Both the position numbers and the translations under genes were made by a program. A stretch of 64,000 nt of DNA from Fratercula arctica (taxonomy: Eukaryota > Chordata > Aves > Charadriiformes > Alcidae), in contig CANTUZ010000005.1 of NCBI GenBank assembly GCA_947846985.1, forward strand, positions 12,653,861-12,717,860. Reading direction: 5' to 3'. Positions 34,691 through 47,400 of this stretch are shown here, one piece after another. The stretch's first letter is position 1; every line of letters starts with the position of its first letter. A model generated the notes under the pieces. The model was given only the letters and a program-made list of their open reading frames with translations. It was not told where the DNA came from and did no database searches.

Positions 34691-37600
34691 CATCTCCATC
34701 TGTGTAATTTTTTAGAGCTGAATGAAACTACTGCTCATGTCCAAAACCCCACTATGTTGCGCTCTTACACATAGTTCAGTTACCAATTCGGTGATACATT
34801 TAAGGAAGTTTTTAGAGCAGTTCATCTTGGTTTCTTTCTTTTTTTCTCTCTTTTCGGGTTTGGAAACCCATAAAAGTGTCTGTCTGAGTTGTTGTCCTTT
34901 TTCAAAACAGCCATGGTTCACTGATCAGCAACTTCAAGAGAAAGGACAAAAAGCTAAAAGTGCAAACTCTTTGGCTTCTCTGGGCTTTCTACTCAACTTT
35001 TATAAGCTGTCATGTGATAGGTGTGATGCTTTCCCGTGTACTTAGTTGTAGGGACCCAATTTCTCCTTTCCCTCTGTGGGGTTTGAGTTTATTCTTTCAC
35101 TTCAGGAGCCTGAGGACCACTGACTGACATGGCTGGTGTTGTGTGCTTCATCACTGATAGAAGCACAGAAGATCTTTATGTGCTGAAGACTCTGTGAATG
35201 CTAATGAGTAGAGATTTCACTGTAGCTATGAATGGTTTCCATTAAACGGAAGGATTTTTGTTTCTGCTGGTTTTGGCTGACTAAAAATAACTGTCTGATA
35301 TGCAGAATTTATAGTGCTAGTATAATTTTTGTATTTATAATGCCTTTCTCTTAGTACTAAAAAAAGGAAGTCAATTTTTCATTTATATTTGCTGAACTTG
35401 AATATTGCAGAATGTAGTAAAGATTACAGCAAGACTATGATGTGCTTAGTCAGTATAAATATGCATCGTGATAGTTTTATGCTTTAGTCAAGTCTGCTAA
35501 ACCTTCAGCAGCCCATTGAGAATCATCCAAAGTGAATTTTCATTACGCTTATCCAAACAATCTTTATAATCTTAGCAAACATACTCCATCTTGAGGTTTA
35601 TTTAGATGAGTAATGTTTCAAATTTAGCTGCTCAAGATAACTGCTTGGGAAGAAATAGCTCTTTATGTGTAAAGATTGCTGTCCTTTTTCAATGCTTGTC
35701 TATATATTTACTGGTACTGGGTTCAATAAAAATATCTTTCTTCATCATTACAGACAGGGTAGGTGTGTGTTTCAGAGATACTTGCAAGCCCAGCTCCTGC
35801 TGAGTGCAAGTCCAGCTGTAAGAATGCATGTTCCTCCAGCTCAGTAGAAATTCCAGAGCAAACTGGATAATCTCTGTCTGTTCAACTCTTCTGGCTGTTT
35901 GGTATTTTCTGAATCTTAACAGGAAACTTTCCCATCACTGCCAGTTTTCCAGGATTCTTCTGTGGGCTACCCCCTGTGGATATTTTATTGGGGAAAGCAT
36001 AACGTGGCTTTAGCCTCTCTGGCAGACTTTAAACTATGCATGGTTCATAAGATTATTTTTCTATAGGCATTTTCTCAATTTTAAAAGAGAAGAATATTCT
36101 TGGGAGGAAAGGCTGTTGTTTTCAGGCCTTGTGCCTACAGGACTTTGCAGTGGTATGTCTAGGATTGCTTGAGAAGATGGGAGGTGGCAAAGCCGGACAA
36201 TTTGGGCAAATTGGACCCTGTTGCAATGATCTTTCTTCCAGCCTGGTCTGCTTTCCTCTGTCCAGCAGAGACTGGGGTTGTGACAGGGAGAGTGTTCGTT
36301 CCTGGGGTCACTTGCAGTTCGTGACCCCAGATTCTTGCTCTTTCTCCTGATGGTGTGTGAGCTTGGAGACTTAGCCGTGTGCTTGCTGGGCCACTGTGAA
36401 TCCTGTTGTCAGCCTTAGTGCTACACTAAGCTATTTGCATCGCCAAATACAGATGGCTTTCCAAAACTGTAATTTGAATAATGGAAATGTGGTCTGTAGT
36501 GAAATTGTAGATTTGAACTGTGCTGGGGACCTGAAAAAGAAGGCATGCCAGTTTTATTCTGCATTCCATAAAACAAATGTAGTAAGGGGGCCAGATTTGC
36601 ATCTTCAGAAGTTTTGTCCAGCTTATACTTCCTTTCATTCTCAACAGAAGAGATTCTAATTCTGCTTACTGTGAAGGGAGTTAGCCTAACTAGACTCGGA
36701 GAACTTGAGATTCAATCTCTTTGTGTTCCTCTGTTTGCATTTCATTTCTTAGAAGGTTAACCCACAGCTACTGCTCTGGAGCCTTCAGTGATTGGTGGCA
36801 AGAAGTAGGGCGTTTTCTTTAGGAACAGAATTGTTGCATCTGACTGAAGAAAAGCAATTTAGGACAAGTTCAAAAGGATGTCATGCAAATAACATGGAAG
36901 GCTCCACATGATATACTTTTTGCGAGAGCACAAAAAAAATGTGGAAGAGGAAAAAAGGATGTTTGGAGAGTTTCTAATAGTAATTAAAAATACAAATATT
37001 AAAAGCAGATTTATATTCAATAAAACTTAATAATGCTTCTTAAGATTTATCAAACAGATACATATCTCTGCATAAAAATTTCTTACTATGGCAAGATCTG
37101 TGCTGTGCTTCCTAGGGGAGCAAACTGTCAATTCCTGCTCTCTTAACCTTGCTCCTGTCTAGTCATTTGGGCCATGGTAGGGGTGAGAGATGGGGGTATG
37201 CAGGAATTGGGGGGTGGAGGGCTGGGAAGCAGCAGAGTAAAAACCATTTTCTGGGCTGCACAACCACTCTGACATAAACAGCCAGCTCCCTACACAGAGC
37301 TGTCCATGCTTTTGCGTGTTGGAGTTGCAAATTAACTACGGCCTTGATGCAGTTCCGTGAGGATGTTACTTTCTAGCTTCTATGCTAGGAAACAGAACCA
37401 CCCTTTTCTGCCTCTGTGGAGGGGAAGTGATACTGGCTTGGGGCTGATTTTGCCTAGAATCTGCTGGGAAGTCTGTGCATGGTGTTTCAATATCCGGGGC
37501 AGTGGCGAATGCAATGCAGAAAGTATCTCAATGGTTTCTGCATTGTCAGCTGGAGTCTCACTCGGTTTGTTTGCTTCAGATGTGAGCTCAATCCCTGTGA

Positions 37601-39240
37601 GACTGTTCCCACAATATTCACTTTCCAACGTTCAGACTCAGGCAAGCTTTCTAGAATTGGGGTCGTCATGATCGCTCTTAATCTGGAATTCGTAAATTCC
37701 ACCCTGAAGACATTGTAAAAGTTCTTCCGTCATGGCAAAGTGTGTTGTTTAGGATTATTGATCTGTAACAATTTCTGTTATCAGTTTGTAACCTAACAGA
37801 GTGAAAAATAGAAAGCTTGAGTCTCTGAGTAGAGTTGAAGGAGATTTGGGGTTTTTTCCCCCTTGCTTTGTTTCTGGGCTTAGAAAGGAACGTACTCAAT
37901 TGAATTCACATCTGGTTCGCTGATTTTCTTCATGGAGAAACTCCAAATTCGTTGTGAAGATTAGAGTAAGCGTTTATGGGTTTTCAGGATTTTGAATGGA
38001 ATTTGAAGTATTGTGTTTTCAAGCAGTGGACAAATCAGTTTTCTCATAGGTATTTGTTCATGTTCTAATTTTGGCATTTCTTTGTCTACATTCTAATTTT
38101 AAAAATTGTTTTATACTTCGTGTTGTGTCTTGGGATTTCATAATGTGCTCACTTTTTGCAGAAATACACACGAATCCATTGAAGTTCCTCATGACAAAAA
38201 GTTCTCAACTAAAACATGTTGCCAAGTTAGTTGGAATCAACTTACTTATCAAAATAAGCTGCTTATTAATGAGAGTGGAATTTGCAAATCATAAAAAAAT
38301 TGATGGGTGTATTAATATGCACTACACGCTATCTTACTGTTGCCTTATTTTCTTTGTAATAATGGTTAACAAATGTATTTGTGTCCGAAAGAGGTCTCAT
38401 GAGCAAGATAAAGAAAAAATGGTTAGCCTGTAAAAAGTGCTTGCCAGCTGAAAATGTCTTTCCTCTCAAACTTTATGAATCCCCTCTTTTGTATTTAAAC
38501 TCATAAATTGCAAATTATGTAGCTTTTTTGTGTAAATTGCTCTGGAATTTTGAATGTCCAACATTGCAAAACTTGAGAGTTTGCCACAATTTTGGCGTTA
38601 CGTTATTGACTTATTTCTGGCATGTCTCTCCACCTTTATTCATTTATATTTCTTATAAATATACTGTATTCCAAGAAGTGCAGAAGCTGGAATCTCACAG
38701 TAAACTTTTCTTGATCTTCTCTGTTTGCAAAATTATTTTTTTCCTTTATTAAAATTAGTTCAAACTAATGCCTAGCTTAGATTCTCCTGTGCTTCATGTT
38801 TTAGATATCTGTTTTTTCTGAACTGTAAGACTTTATAGAAGTGGTTGTCCTGTCTATGCATCTGTCTCCTTATACAGTAGCCTAAAATTGTGGTTGAACC
38901 TCTGCACTGTGTCACCCAGGCAGACCAGTTTGTCTACATTATTTCATAATAAAAACAAACCATTTGAGCCTTCAGGTTGATAAAAATAAAGTGTCTTTAC
39001 TTGACTATAAATGAAAAGAAATACTGGTATGTTAAGGATATGTACGAGTGGGATGCAGACATTACTAAAGTACTTAATTACTCATTTTGATAATTGTGAT
39101 GCAAATAGCAGCCGCCTAAAGTGATCATGTGGTCGTGTTTGAGATTCGAATTGGTTGGTTGAAGACATGATGTTTATTCTGGCTGCAGAAGAGGATAAAA
39201 CTTCAGATTGGAAGTTAATGTTCTGAAGAGCCCTGACAAC
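34691..39240 (+). other. SBF2: SBF2 large intron, segment 34.7-39.2 kb
   Basis: Intron sequence of mixed composition. It holds a GC-rich hairpin (36302-36330) and a G-rich patch at 37179-37232 with five runs of three or more G but some long loops. A 120-codon open frame at 38071-38433 (+) has no recognisable domain and AT-driven composition; I do not call it a gene. Confidence 0.7.
36302..36330. repeat. Perfect 10-bp inverted repeat with a 9-base loop
   Basis: CTGGGGTCAC (36302-36311) pairs exactly with GTGACCCCAG (36321-36330). The arms contain GGGTCA and TGACCC, which resemble nuclear-receptor half-sites in inverted orientation with an 11-base spacer. Either an RNA hairpin or a protein site is possible; neither is shown. 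Confidence 0.85.
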
Positions 39241-39269
39241 ATTTTGTTTTTTTCAAACTTCAACATCTT

Positions 39270-40500
39270 TGGTTTCAGCAGGAACTTGAATATTGTCAAC
39301 AGCTTGTTGCAAAACATCTGTGGACCAGGAATCTAAAGACCAAGTTCAAGAAAAATTTTTGCTGCCAGTTCCAAATGTTTTCAGAAGGAAGACTTGAGGA
39401 GGTTTAATTACTGTAAGATTTCTGGAGCTTTACCCCGAGTCCTCCATGCACGTTATACAAAGCCATTGCAGGAGACATTTCTCTAAAAAGGTGTCGTCTT
39501 TGGTTAGCCTTGTCAAAACAGAAGAACCCTCCTGAGATTTTTGTTACAATATGTTAATCTAGAGACAGGACTGCCCCAAACAGTTGCTCAGTGGATTCTC
39601 TTTCTAATTTCATTTTGATTAACACCCTGTGTTGGAAAAGAAGATCTCCAAACTTGTTTAGGCCCTTAATTGGCTCAAAAAGGAGGATACTGATAGCATG
39701 ATGCTGTTCTGGATTGATGACTGAGTCCATGTGGTACAAATTCTCTCTGTGATGTTGGTCTGGTCTCCTTAAAGTATTATCACCATTGAGCTGTCACAGT
39801 TGATGAAATGAACTTAAAAAAATATCTTTTAGAATTTTTATTTTCCTTCTGCCTACAAACTCAAGCAGGCATCAACACCGTCACTTTAATTTTGGTCATG
39901 TTTCTGTATTTTTTCCTCACAATTTTGTGGTTATGTAAAGTTTTTGTTCCAATAGAGGTAGTGCATCTATTTGCATTATGTTATCCTATAAAGAGGGGTT
40001 TGAGGCATGACTGATGCTGTAACCTTGTTCTAGAAATGGTTATTGTCACTTTGTCCTGCAGTTCTCTGTTTAGAAGAAGGTTTTTTTGTGTGTGTTTTTT
40101 CTTTGTTTGTGATTTTTTTTCTAAGATAAGTATTGAAAAGTCTTAACTTTTTATTGGTTAAAATAAATTATAATTCAGTACTTAGACTGAAGTAGTGAAT
40201 ACCATAGAGATGACTGAGAACAAGTAAGATCACTCAAGATCCTAGATAAATCTAGATCATCCTCTTCTACTGCAGCCTCTGATATGTTGAAGGCCATTGT
40301 GGAAGGGTCTAAAGTCACTTTCTTTGCTGTAAATTGTTGTTCCATGACACAGAGGCAGTTCCTTAGAGCTGCTGTATTCAAGGCTTATATCACAACACCA
40401 TGTTTTATTAAGATTTGACAATTTTAAGTCTGCAACAACTTTGGTTTACAAATCTCAAATTTCTCTAACCCCTTTTTTCCTAGGCTGGTAATATTGCTGA
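39270..40500 (-). pseudogene. Unidentified minus-strand coding-like stretch, possibly an old retrocopy
   Basis: On the minus strand several blocks read like protein, in varying frames. From 40508 down to 40175 one frame reads through two stops, including SFGRKLSNITSLGKKGLEKF and later TLDPSTMAFNISEAAVEEDD. At 39739-39554 there is a 61-codon open frame. Near 39340-39270 another frame reads WSTDVLQQAVDNIQVPAETK before a stop. I do not recognise the parent protein. Stops and frame changes mean it is not functional as read. It may be a decayed processed pseudogene, or just chance. Confidence 0.2.
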
Positions 40501-41812
40501 GTTTCCTGCCAAATGAAAACATTTTCAACGGTATGTCTGCTTAGCACTTCTGAAAGTGCCCAGTTGTAGCAATTAGGGAATACCTGTTAAAAGTGCCTTT
40601 TCAACATCACACAGAAAATCAATGTTAGAGGGATGGGGATATATGCTAGTTCCTAAGATAGCAATTGACCAACTGTGTGACTGATCAAAATGTGTATTGT
40701 TTTACCAAACAAACACTTCCCTTGATTTCTTTTCTGCTTATAATTGACTACATATTGCAGCTCTTGTCTCCCTCTCTTAATGTTCCAAAGAAGATTCATT
40801 GCTTTTTACATGATTAGCACTAGAATTAAGAAGGCGACCTATAAATTTCAGCAAAGTCAAATACGGAATTGTGCATTCCTTTCTTTACGATTAGCTCACA
40901 AATGCTTTTAGAGCAAGGATTATTATGAAATGTGTTTGGATTCTTTTTGCCTTTTGTTTGGTTTTGGGTTTTTGGTTTTTAAGGCTGATTGTGTGTTGTG
41001 ACGTAAGGCAGAGTGGCCGCTTGCCTGTTTGCTTTCATGGCAGTCTTTGTTCCATAATCTCCAGCTGTAGGCAGTCTTAGTTTTATTATGTAGGTTGTAC
41101 ATGGGATGAATGTATCCTTCAGTGGGCTGGGGTGCACATCAGCATGGTTCTACCACAGCGGAGTTGTCTAAAATCCATATCAACTGTCAGCAGGAACTTC
41201 ACTGATGTGTAGGAAGCTCAGTGTGCATATAGGGTCAGTGTTCTCTATCCACCTCCTCTCACTTCTTTTAACAGACGATGTGCACAGCTTTTCCTTGCTC
41301 CTTCCCTTTTCTGAAGTTCCTTTTGCTCGCTTAGAGGTGATGAATTTGCTAGTCAAATGGGTTTGCTGGGTGACAAGGCATCTTTATATCTCGTCTGTGT
41401 TTCTCATTTTGATAAAATGTTTCTAGTGAACTCATTAGCAAATGGCTGTAGTCAGTTGTTCAGGGAGACGGGTAATTTTCCACTCCCAACTTTCTACTAC
41501 TGGGAAGTAGTAGCATCAGTTTATACCCTACTTTCTGGAGTTTAGAACAGTTTCCAAAACAGTGTGGAAATACTGGATTTGTAATAATTCTCTAGTTCTG
41601 GACAGCTTTCTGATATGCTGAAAGATGTAAAATATGTAGTTGAGCATCATCTTGTCTCTACTTAGATGTGTTTTGAACAATAGTTTTGAAGTGTGGGGGG
41701 GAAGGGAAAAATGAAGCATTTTATGATTCTGTAATGGTTTAGAAAAGCACAAGGCATTAGAGCAATTTAAAACAATTCTCGTTGCACTTAAGTAGTGCAG
41801 TAGGTTAATGAC

Positions 41813-41828
41813 ACTTTGCATGCAAAGT
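41813..41828. repeat. 16-bp perfect palindrome with octamer-like halves
   Basis: ACTTTGCATGCAAAGT equals its own reverse complement. Each half carries ATGCAAAG, one base off the POU octamer ATGCAAAT. A second inverted repeat, TGCACT(5)AGTGCA, lies 14 bases upstream at 41783-41799. Confidence 0.85.
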
Positions 41829-44356
41829 TGATTAGTGAAAATGTTAAGAAAGGTGAAAATACTATGCTGCAACTTTAAATGCTTCTTGAAGGTGCACTTA
41901 ATGTCACTTGTAACTTTGAAATCCTAATAATATTAGCATCAAATCATAGAAAGTGCATCATTAAATCTGCATTTCACTTATGAAATGCATCTGGTAATTA
42001 TACAGCTGTTAGCAAGTAATGGGTTTTCTAGAAACAAGGATATGATCCAGGCTTTGTGTTTGTAGCATTTCTTTCCCTTATAGTAACCTGTATTGCAAAA
42101 TGTTGAGTTGCAAGCTATCATTCGTAGATGGACATTTACTTTTTTTAAGACACGTATCAGTCATAGTATCAAAATATATACAGTTTTTTCTTTCTCAGCT
42201 ATAGAGTTCCTACTTCATGGAGAACAGAATCTTAACCTTTAGAAACTCGTAAGAGTATCAGTCACTGTATAGATTCCCAACTTTTTTGTTTCATTGCTAA
42301 TTTAAATCAAAAAAACCCAAAGTAGTTACTTATGTGATTTGCTCTTTTACTATATTGTAAGCAAGACATTGTTCTTGGTCTTTGTTCTATGCTATACTTT
42401 TTACTTTACCCTGCAAGCATAGCTTAATTTGCTGCGTAAGCTGTCTTTGTGGCTGTTGTTGACTACTTGGAGGCAAAAAGAGAAAACGGGCAGTAGAATG
42501 AGAGTTTTGAGGAGCAAGTGGACCTAAAGATTGCTAAGATAGGAAGAATAACCATAGTTTTAATTGTAACCACATTTATTGGCTAAGCATCGTTGTATCT
42601 GGGGTTTTACATTAAATCATGCAGAAATATATCCTTTTTGGTTTGGAGAAAGAAGAGCTGCTTTTTTTCTTGTGTATATTGTAAGATGCAGTCTACTGAC
42701 GTTGCACTGGTAGCTATGAACGCACCTGATAGAATATGCCACATTCTCAGTGTTGGGGGGGTTCCTTTATTATTTTGTGATGTTTTTTACCACCAAGTAC
42801 ATCAGAGAAGTAAAGAAGAACCTTCAACAACTGAAATTAAATATGTTAGTGAAGATCTGAGTGATTTCATCCAAGAATATTAAACCAGTGTTCTTAAAAT
42901 TATAAAAGTCTTAACACATTTAGCTAAGCACAACTGCATCTTACTAAATGCACAGTCACCCCAGAAGTGGAAGAACGCCCAAATTGTTCAGATCCCATCA
43001 TATCATTCCAGAAATTGTAATCACTATTATTACGGTTAGAGGGTGGGGTCAGTGCTTCAGGCAAGAGGCCAACAAGTAACATACTGCTGTGCCAGTTTTA
43101 TGAAGATGGGTTCGCAGAAGCGGACAGTGTTAGGCAGTTTAGTTCTGTCAGTTTAAATTGTACATAATTTTTTATTAATGTTGTGCATAGGAAAGTCTTT
43201 TTCTTGTAATCTACAACCGAAGAGCTAAAATATGTAACACTATTTGTTCCTTATTGCTGTGATGTCATATTTAGGAAAAAGATTATGTATTACTTTGTTT
43301 CTGAGGCAAGGTCTGAGATTTTATTTCACAACCTACCAGTTTAGTTTTTACAAGATGTGAATTCCATCCAGGAGTTGTTCATCTCTGAGATTCTTTGGGG
43401 TAGGATACTCAATATATGCAAAGAAACATCAAATAAAATTCACAGTAGTATGGGCAAAAGCAGACGATTCTCTCAGGATTGAATCACGGCTACAGCATTG
43501 CTGTCTCTTTTGTGGTTTTGGGGAAATATTTTTTGTAATGGGCAGCTTTTGGTGAGACACAAAACCGAGGTCTGCCCACTATGAGCACTAAAGGTCGGTC
43601 CATACAAATGTAGGAGTGTTATCCACTTTATTTTCTTTAAACTTCTATCATGAGTAATGACATTCTGCCTATGTTTCTCCAGCAGCTTTCTGGTGATGAA
43701 GTGTGTTGTGTCCAGCTTTAAAATAGTTTTGAAATTTCCTGAATGGAGGAAAAAAGTTTCAAAAAGGGCATGTTACCCTTCATGAGTAGGACACCAACAA
43801 AGTATGTATGATCAAAGTGAGCACTGTTGAAAGTCGAGCTGATTTGGATTGCAAAAGGTAGCGAAGAGAGAGTTCTTCAGCTGTACAAAAGGCTACAAAA
43901 AGAAATAGCAGGACTCTGTTACACTGTGAAGTGTGGATTAAGGTGAAAAATCTTTGTACAGTTCCAAATGAAATTGTCTACTGCAACTATCCATGGGTTC
44001 AAAGGCAAGATGACTAATGAGAAAAGAATTGGAAAGTAGCATCACGTCTTGTGCCTCGCTACAAACAGATTTGATTTTAAGATTTCTTGCACTGCTGTTG
44101 GTGGCAATTGGTAGAAGTATATGCTGATTGAATAAACTAAGGATTTAAAAAAGTAAATAGTGCTTCAAAAATGAAGGAAAATCGTGTCCAGAAGTTTTAA
44201 TTTAACCAAACTATTTCACATGAGGACAGCGCAGGGATGAGAACATTTAAGGCACACTTGAGGGCTTTCCAGTGTACATTGATTTTGGGAAGTGTTGAAG
44301 AAAATGGATACCTGCATCAAAAAAAAATTTGTTATTAAGTGTCTGGTTAAATAAGA

Positions 44357-44364
<8 letters not shown>

Positions 44365-44400
<36 letters not shown>

Positions 44401-44405
44401 GGGGG
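44365..44405 (+). repeat. A32 tract followed by GA and G7
   Basis: An uninterrupted A32 (44365-44396), then GA and G7 to 44405. No AATAAA signal or recognisable retrocopy precedes it. An 11-base word, ACATATAAGAG, occurs just downstream twice (44410-44420 and 44502-44512). Confidence 0.9.
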
Positions 44406-47400
44406 AAGAACATATAAGAGTTTGTGTAAGGGGAAGCTAAAGTCTTGGCTAGTTTTTAAAATCTTGACTTTGCTGTGTAAGAGAGAACCCAAGAAAGGGT
44501 TACATATAAGAGCTGATGTAGTTGGAGCAAGGAAAAAGCAGTTGCTCAGCAGGATTTTTAAAAATCAGTTGAAATAATAGTACTTTAGTTGTTCAGTATA
44601 TAGTGATCAAGGGATGTGGTATTGCAAACCATGTACTTAGCAATAGAATGTAGAAGAGATATTTACTAGAGGTTATAAAGGAAACAGTATAAGATAAAGC
44701 AAGATTAGAGTTGGAGGTAAGTAAAGAATGGGTCAAAAAGATGCAAGTCAGTGGGTGACAGGAAGAGTAAGTGGTCAGCTATGGGAGAAAATTACATTTT
44801 CCTGGATGCTGGTGGGAAGACCAACTGAAATAAACTTTGTGGATAATGATTCAAATTTTGGTCTGCCACTCAGTCTGTAAACATGTTTATATATCCATTT
44901 CTTATTCTGAAGTGCTGATATATCTTTGTATATTGCTAATTTCTTTTGGCTTAACGATAATGAAATAAATGACGTCTTTTTGTTGACTTTTCGCTCATTC
45001 CCTAGCGTGGTGGTTATCTCACTGTTTTTGAACCATAAAACATCTGAATCGGTTGGTGAATTGAGGACATGGGACGTCAGTTCTCTTACTGGCAGTGTGG
45101 AGGGGGCTGTTTGACAGCTCTGCCGTTACATGGGGACATTTGATGCCAACTTCTGTGTTTTGGAGGCACTGTTTAGCTGTGGTTTACAAATGAAGAACAC
45201 CAGTCCGTGAGCTCTCTCATAACTTATAGTTTCAGATAACATTGTCTAGATCCTGGTAGAGCTGTTCTTTCCATTCCCTCTGCTTAATTTTGACCTACTA
45301 TTGTGGTATGTTTTTCTTTCCTGTGTCTGCTGCTCATCTGCTTAAGTCACTTTTCTCTTGCATTCACTTGTTTATTTTATTTCAATTTTTTTTTTAAAAA
45401 GCAGACAAGTGGAGGAATGTTTTTAAAATGCGTCAGTTGTTCCATGGTAATACAAATGAAAAGTTTCAGATTTTAGCTATGAGAGGTTAAGTTATGAAAA
45501 GAGAGTTTAAAATTTTGATGTTTCATTAGATTAAGGGTAATTGCTTTGGGAAGGCTACAGACAATTTCAGTAGGCTTGTATGTCAGTCTGACTGTGTTTC
45601 CTGTAATCGATTGCTTTCTGTATTTGCAGGGTGGCAGAAAGTTAAACCAGGTCTTTAAAAATTACTGCACAGCAACAATTAAGTCAAGGTACTTGTATAG
45701 TTTTCTTTTGAGAAATTCCTCCCCAGGTGCAGGACTTCCCATTTCCCTTTGCTGAACTTGACGAGAACTTTATACGTGAATCTAGGAGAATTCTTGGATA
45801 TAAGTTGTTTGGATCCAGGTTAAATATTAAAAAAGAATAAGTTAGTATAAAACTATAACTAGTGTCATCTAGCTGGCATTTTCGGTATACATATATTATA
45901 GATATTATAGCTTTTTATTATTTCAGTATGGACTATCTCTGAAAATATAAGCTTCAGTCTTTGAAGCCGGCAGTGCCAGCGCGAGTTTTTTCACAATAAT
46001 ACTAAGAGGAGCTGGCTCTTTTTTAATGTTTTTATTTCCTAGCCCTAGGCAAAGTTTTGCAAAAGATGAAATTCATTAGAACGTTTGACTTCAAGCTTTA
46101 CATTCATGTATTCAAGCTTTGAGCTCAATTAAAAAGAAATTAGAACATAGTTCTGGCTTTTCGTGGATCGTTCTTTTTGGTGTGGGTGAAATGCAGTTTA
46201 TGAAATTGCAGTAACTTTCTGACTACTTACAGAAATGTGTAGGCCTGTGTTTATGTCTCTACACAACTAGTGTATTCAGGTTGTTGAGGCTTAAATCTTT
46301 AAGGACATAGTTGTTATTCTGAAAATCTGGGGGGGTGGGGGATGCTATTTCTCGAAAAATAGTCTGTTGGTTTCTATTTTGGTACTAATCTGTGCACAAT
46401 TGAAAAATCATTTTGGCATTCTACTCTGAGTTTATCTGTGTTGTCCAAATCCATTAGGTAGTATCTACTGCCTGTTACGCTTTTTTGTAAGGAAAGGAAT
46501 TTGTTTGTTAAATTGCATGGTGTTGACTAGCAAATATGGAAATAGCAGAAAACTTATGTAATGTTATAAAGGGTCCTCGAATCCCCAAATACTCTGAAAA
46601 ATTGCTTTTCTTTTGTGCTGTTGTAGGTTGAGTGCAGGGCAGCATCATTGGCTGTTCAAATGTCGTGGGTCAACACATGTTTCCTGGTATGCAACTGTTG
46701 AAAGGGTTTGGGGTTTTTTTGCTTGTTTTTCTGTTCTTTTTTTTAATGTAACCCATACACGCATTGTCAGAGCTCATATATTATTCTTCTAATGTTTGTC
46801 CAGTACTGCAGACTTATTTTCAAATTTTCACTTAATTTGTTTGGAGTTTACAGCAAATATTTTTCATATTATTTTTCTTTAGTGTGATCTGTTTCATATT
46901 TTGTAGACTTAGGAATGTAGGAAACATTGATGCATCAGGAAATGCTGCATGCAGTGGGGTATTTCTGCTCATCTTGTATCATTACTCCTGAGACAAAATG
47001 ATGAATACGCTGATATATTTGTAGGCAGCTTTGCAGTCCTTGCTGTTCAGACGAGACCGTCATGTCTGAGATGCTGTCATCTTCGTCACTTCTGACATAG
47101 TCACCATCTTACCAACACAGATTCTGTCTTGTAGTAGCATTTTATAAACGCCTTCCTGATACATTGAATTTTAGTTATACTCGGAGTCTCTAGCTAAGCT
47201 ATATGTTATTACTTCTCTATTGAAATGTTACCTGACATTTTCTGTGGCCTAAAGCAGTGGCTTCAAACTTTCACGGCCTTGTAGGTGTCAATGCTGAACT
47301 ACTAATACATTTTAGACCTTAGGTTTCGGTCTTCTTTCAAACTTGACCATAGCAGCAGTGATTTGCTTGGCTGTGGGTAACTTCAAACAGTTTCACAGTC

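Noticed and set aside
38071..38433. 120-codon plus-strand open frame
   Set aside because: No recognisable domain and chance-like composition. A second overlapping plus-strand frame is also open, as expected for random AT-rich sequence.
42593..42883. 96-codon plus-strand open frame
   Set aside because: No known motif and no splice or promoter context beyond chance.
43500..44364. Possible processed pseudogene ending in the A32 tract
   Set aside because: No AATAAA signal lies upstream of the A tract, there is no flanking target duplication, and no protein-like frame is present.
46563..46585. T-loop-like GGGTCCTCGAATCCCC
   Set aside because: It resembles part of a tRNA T arm, but no matching acceptor stem, D arm or anticodon arm is visible around it.
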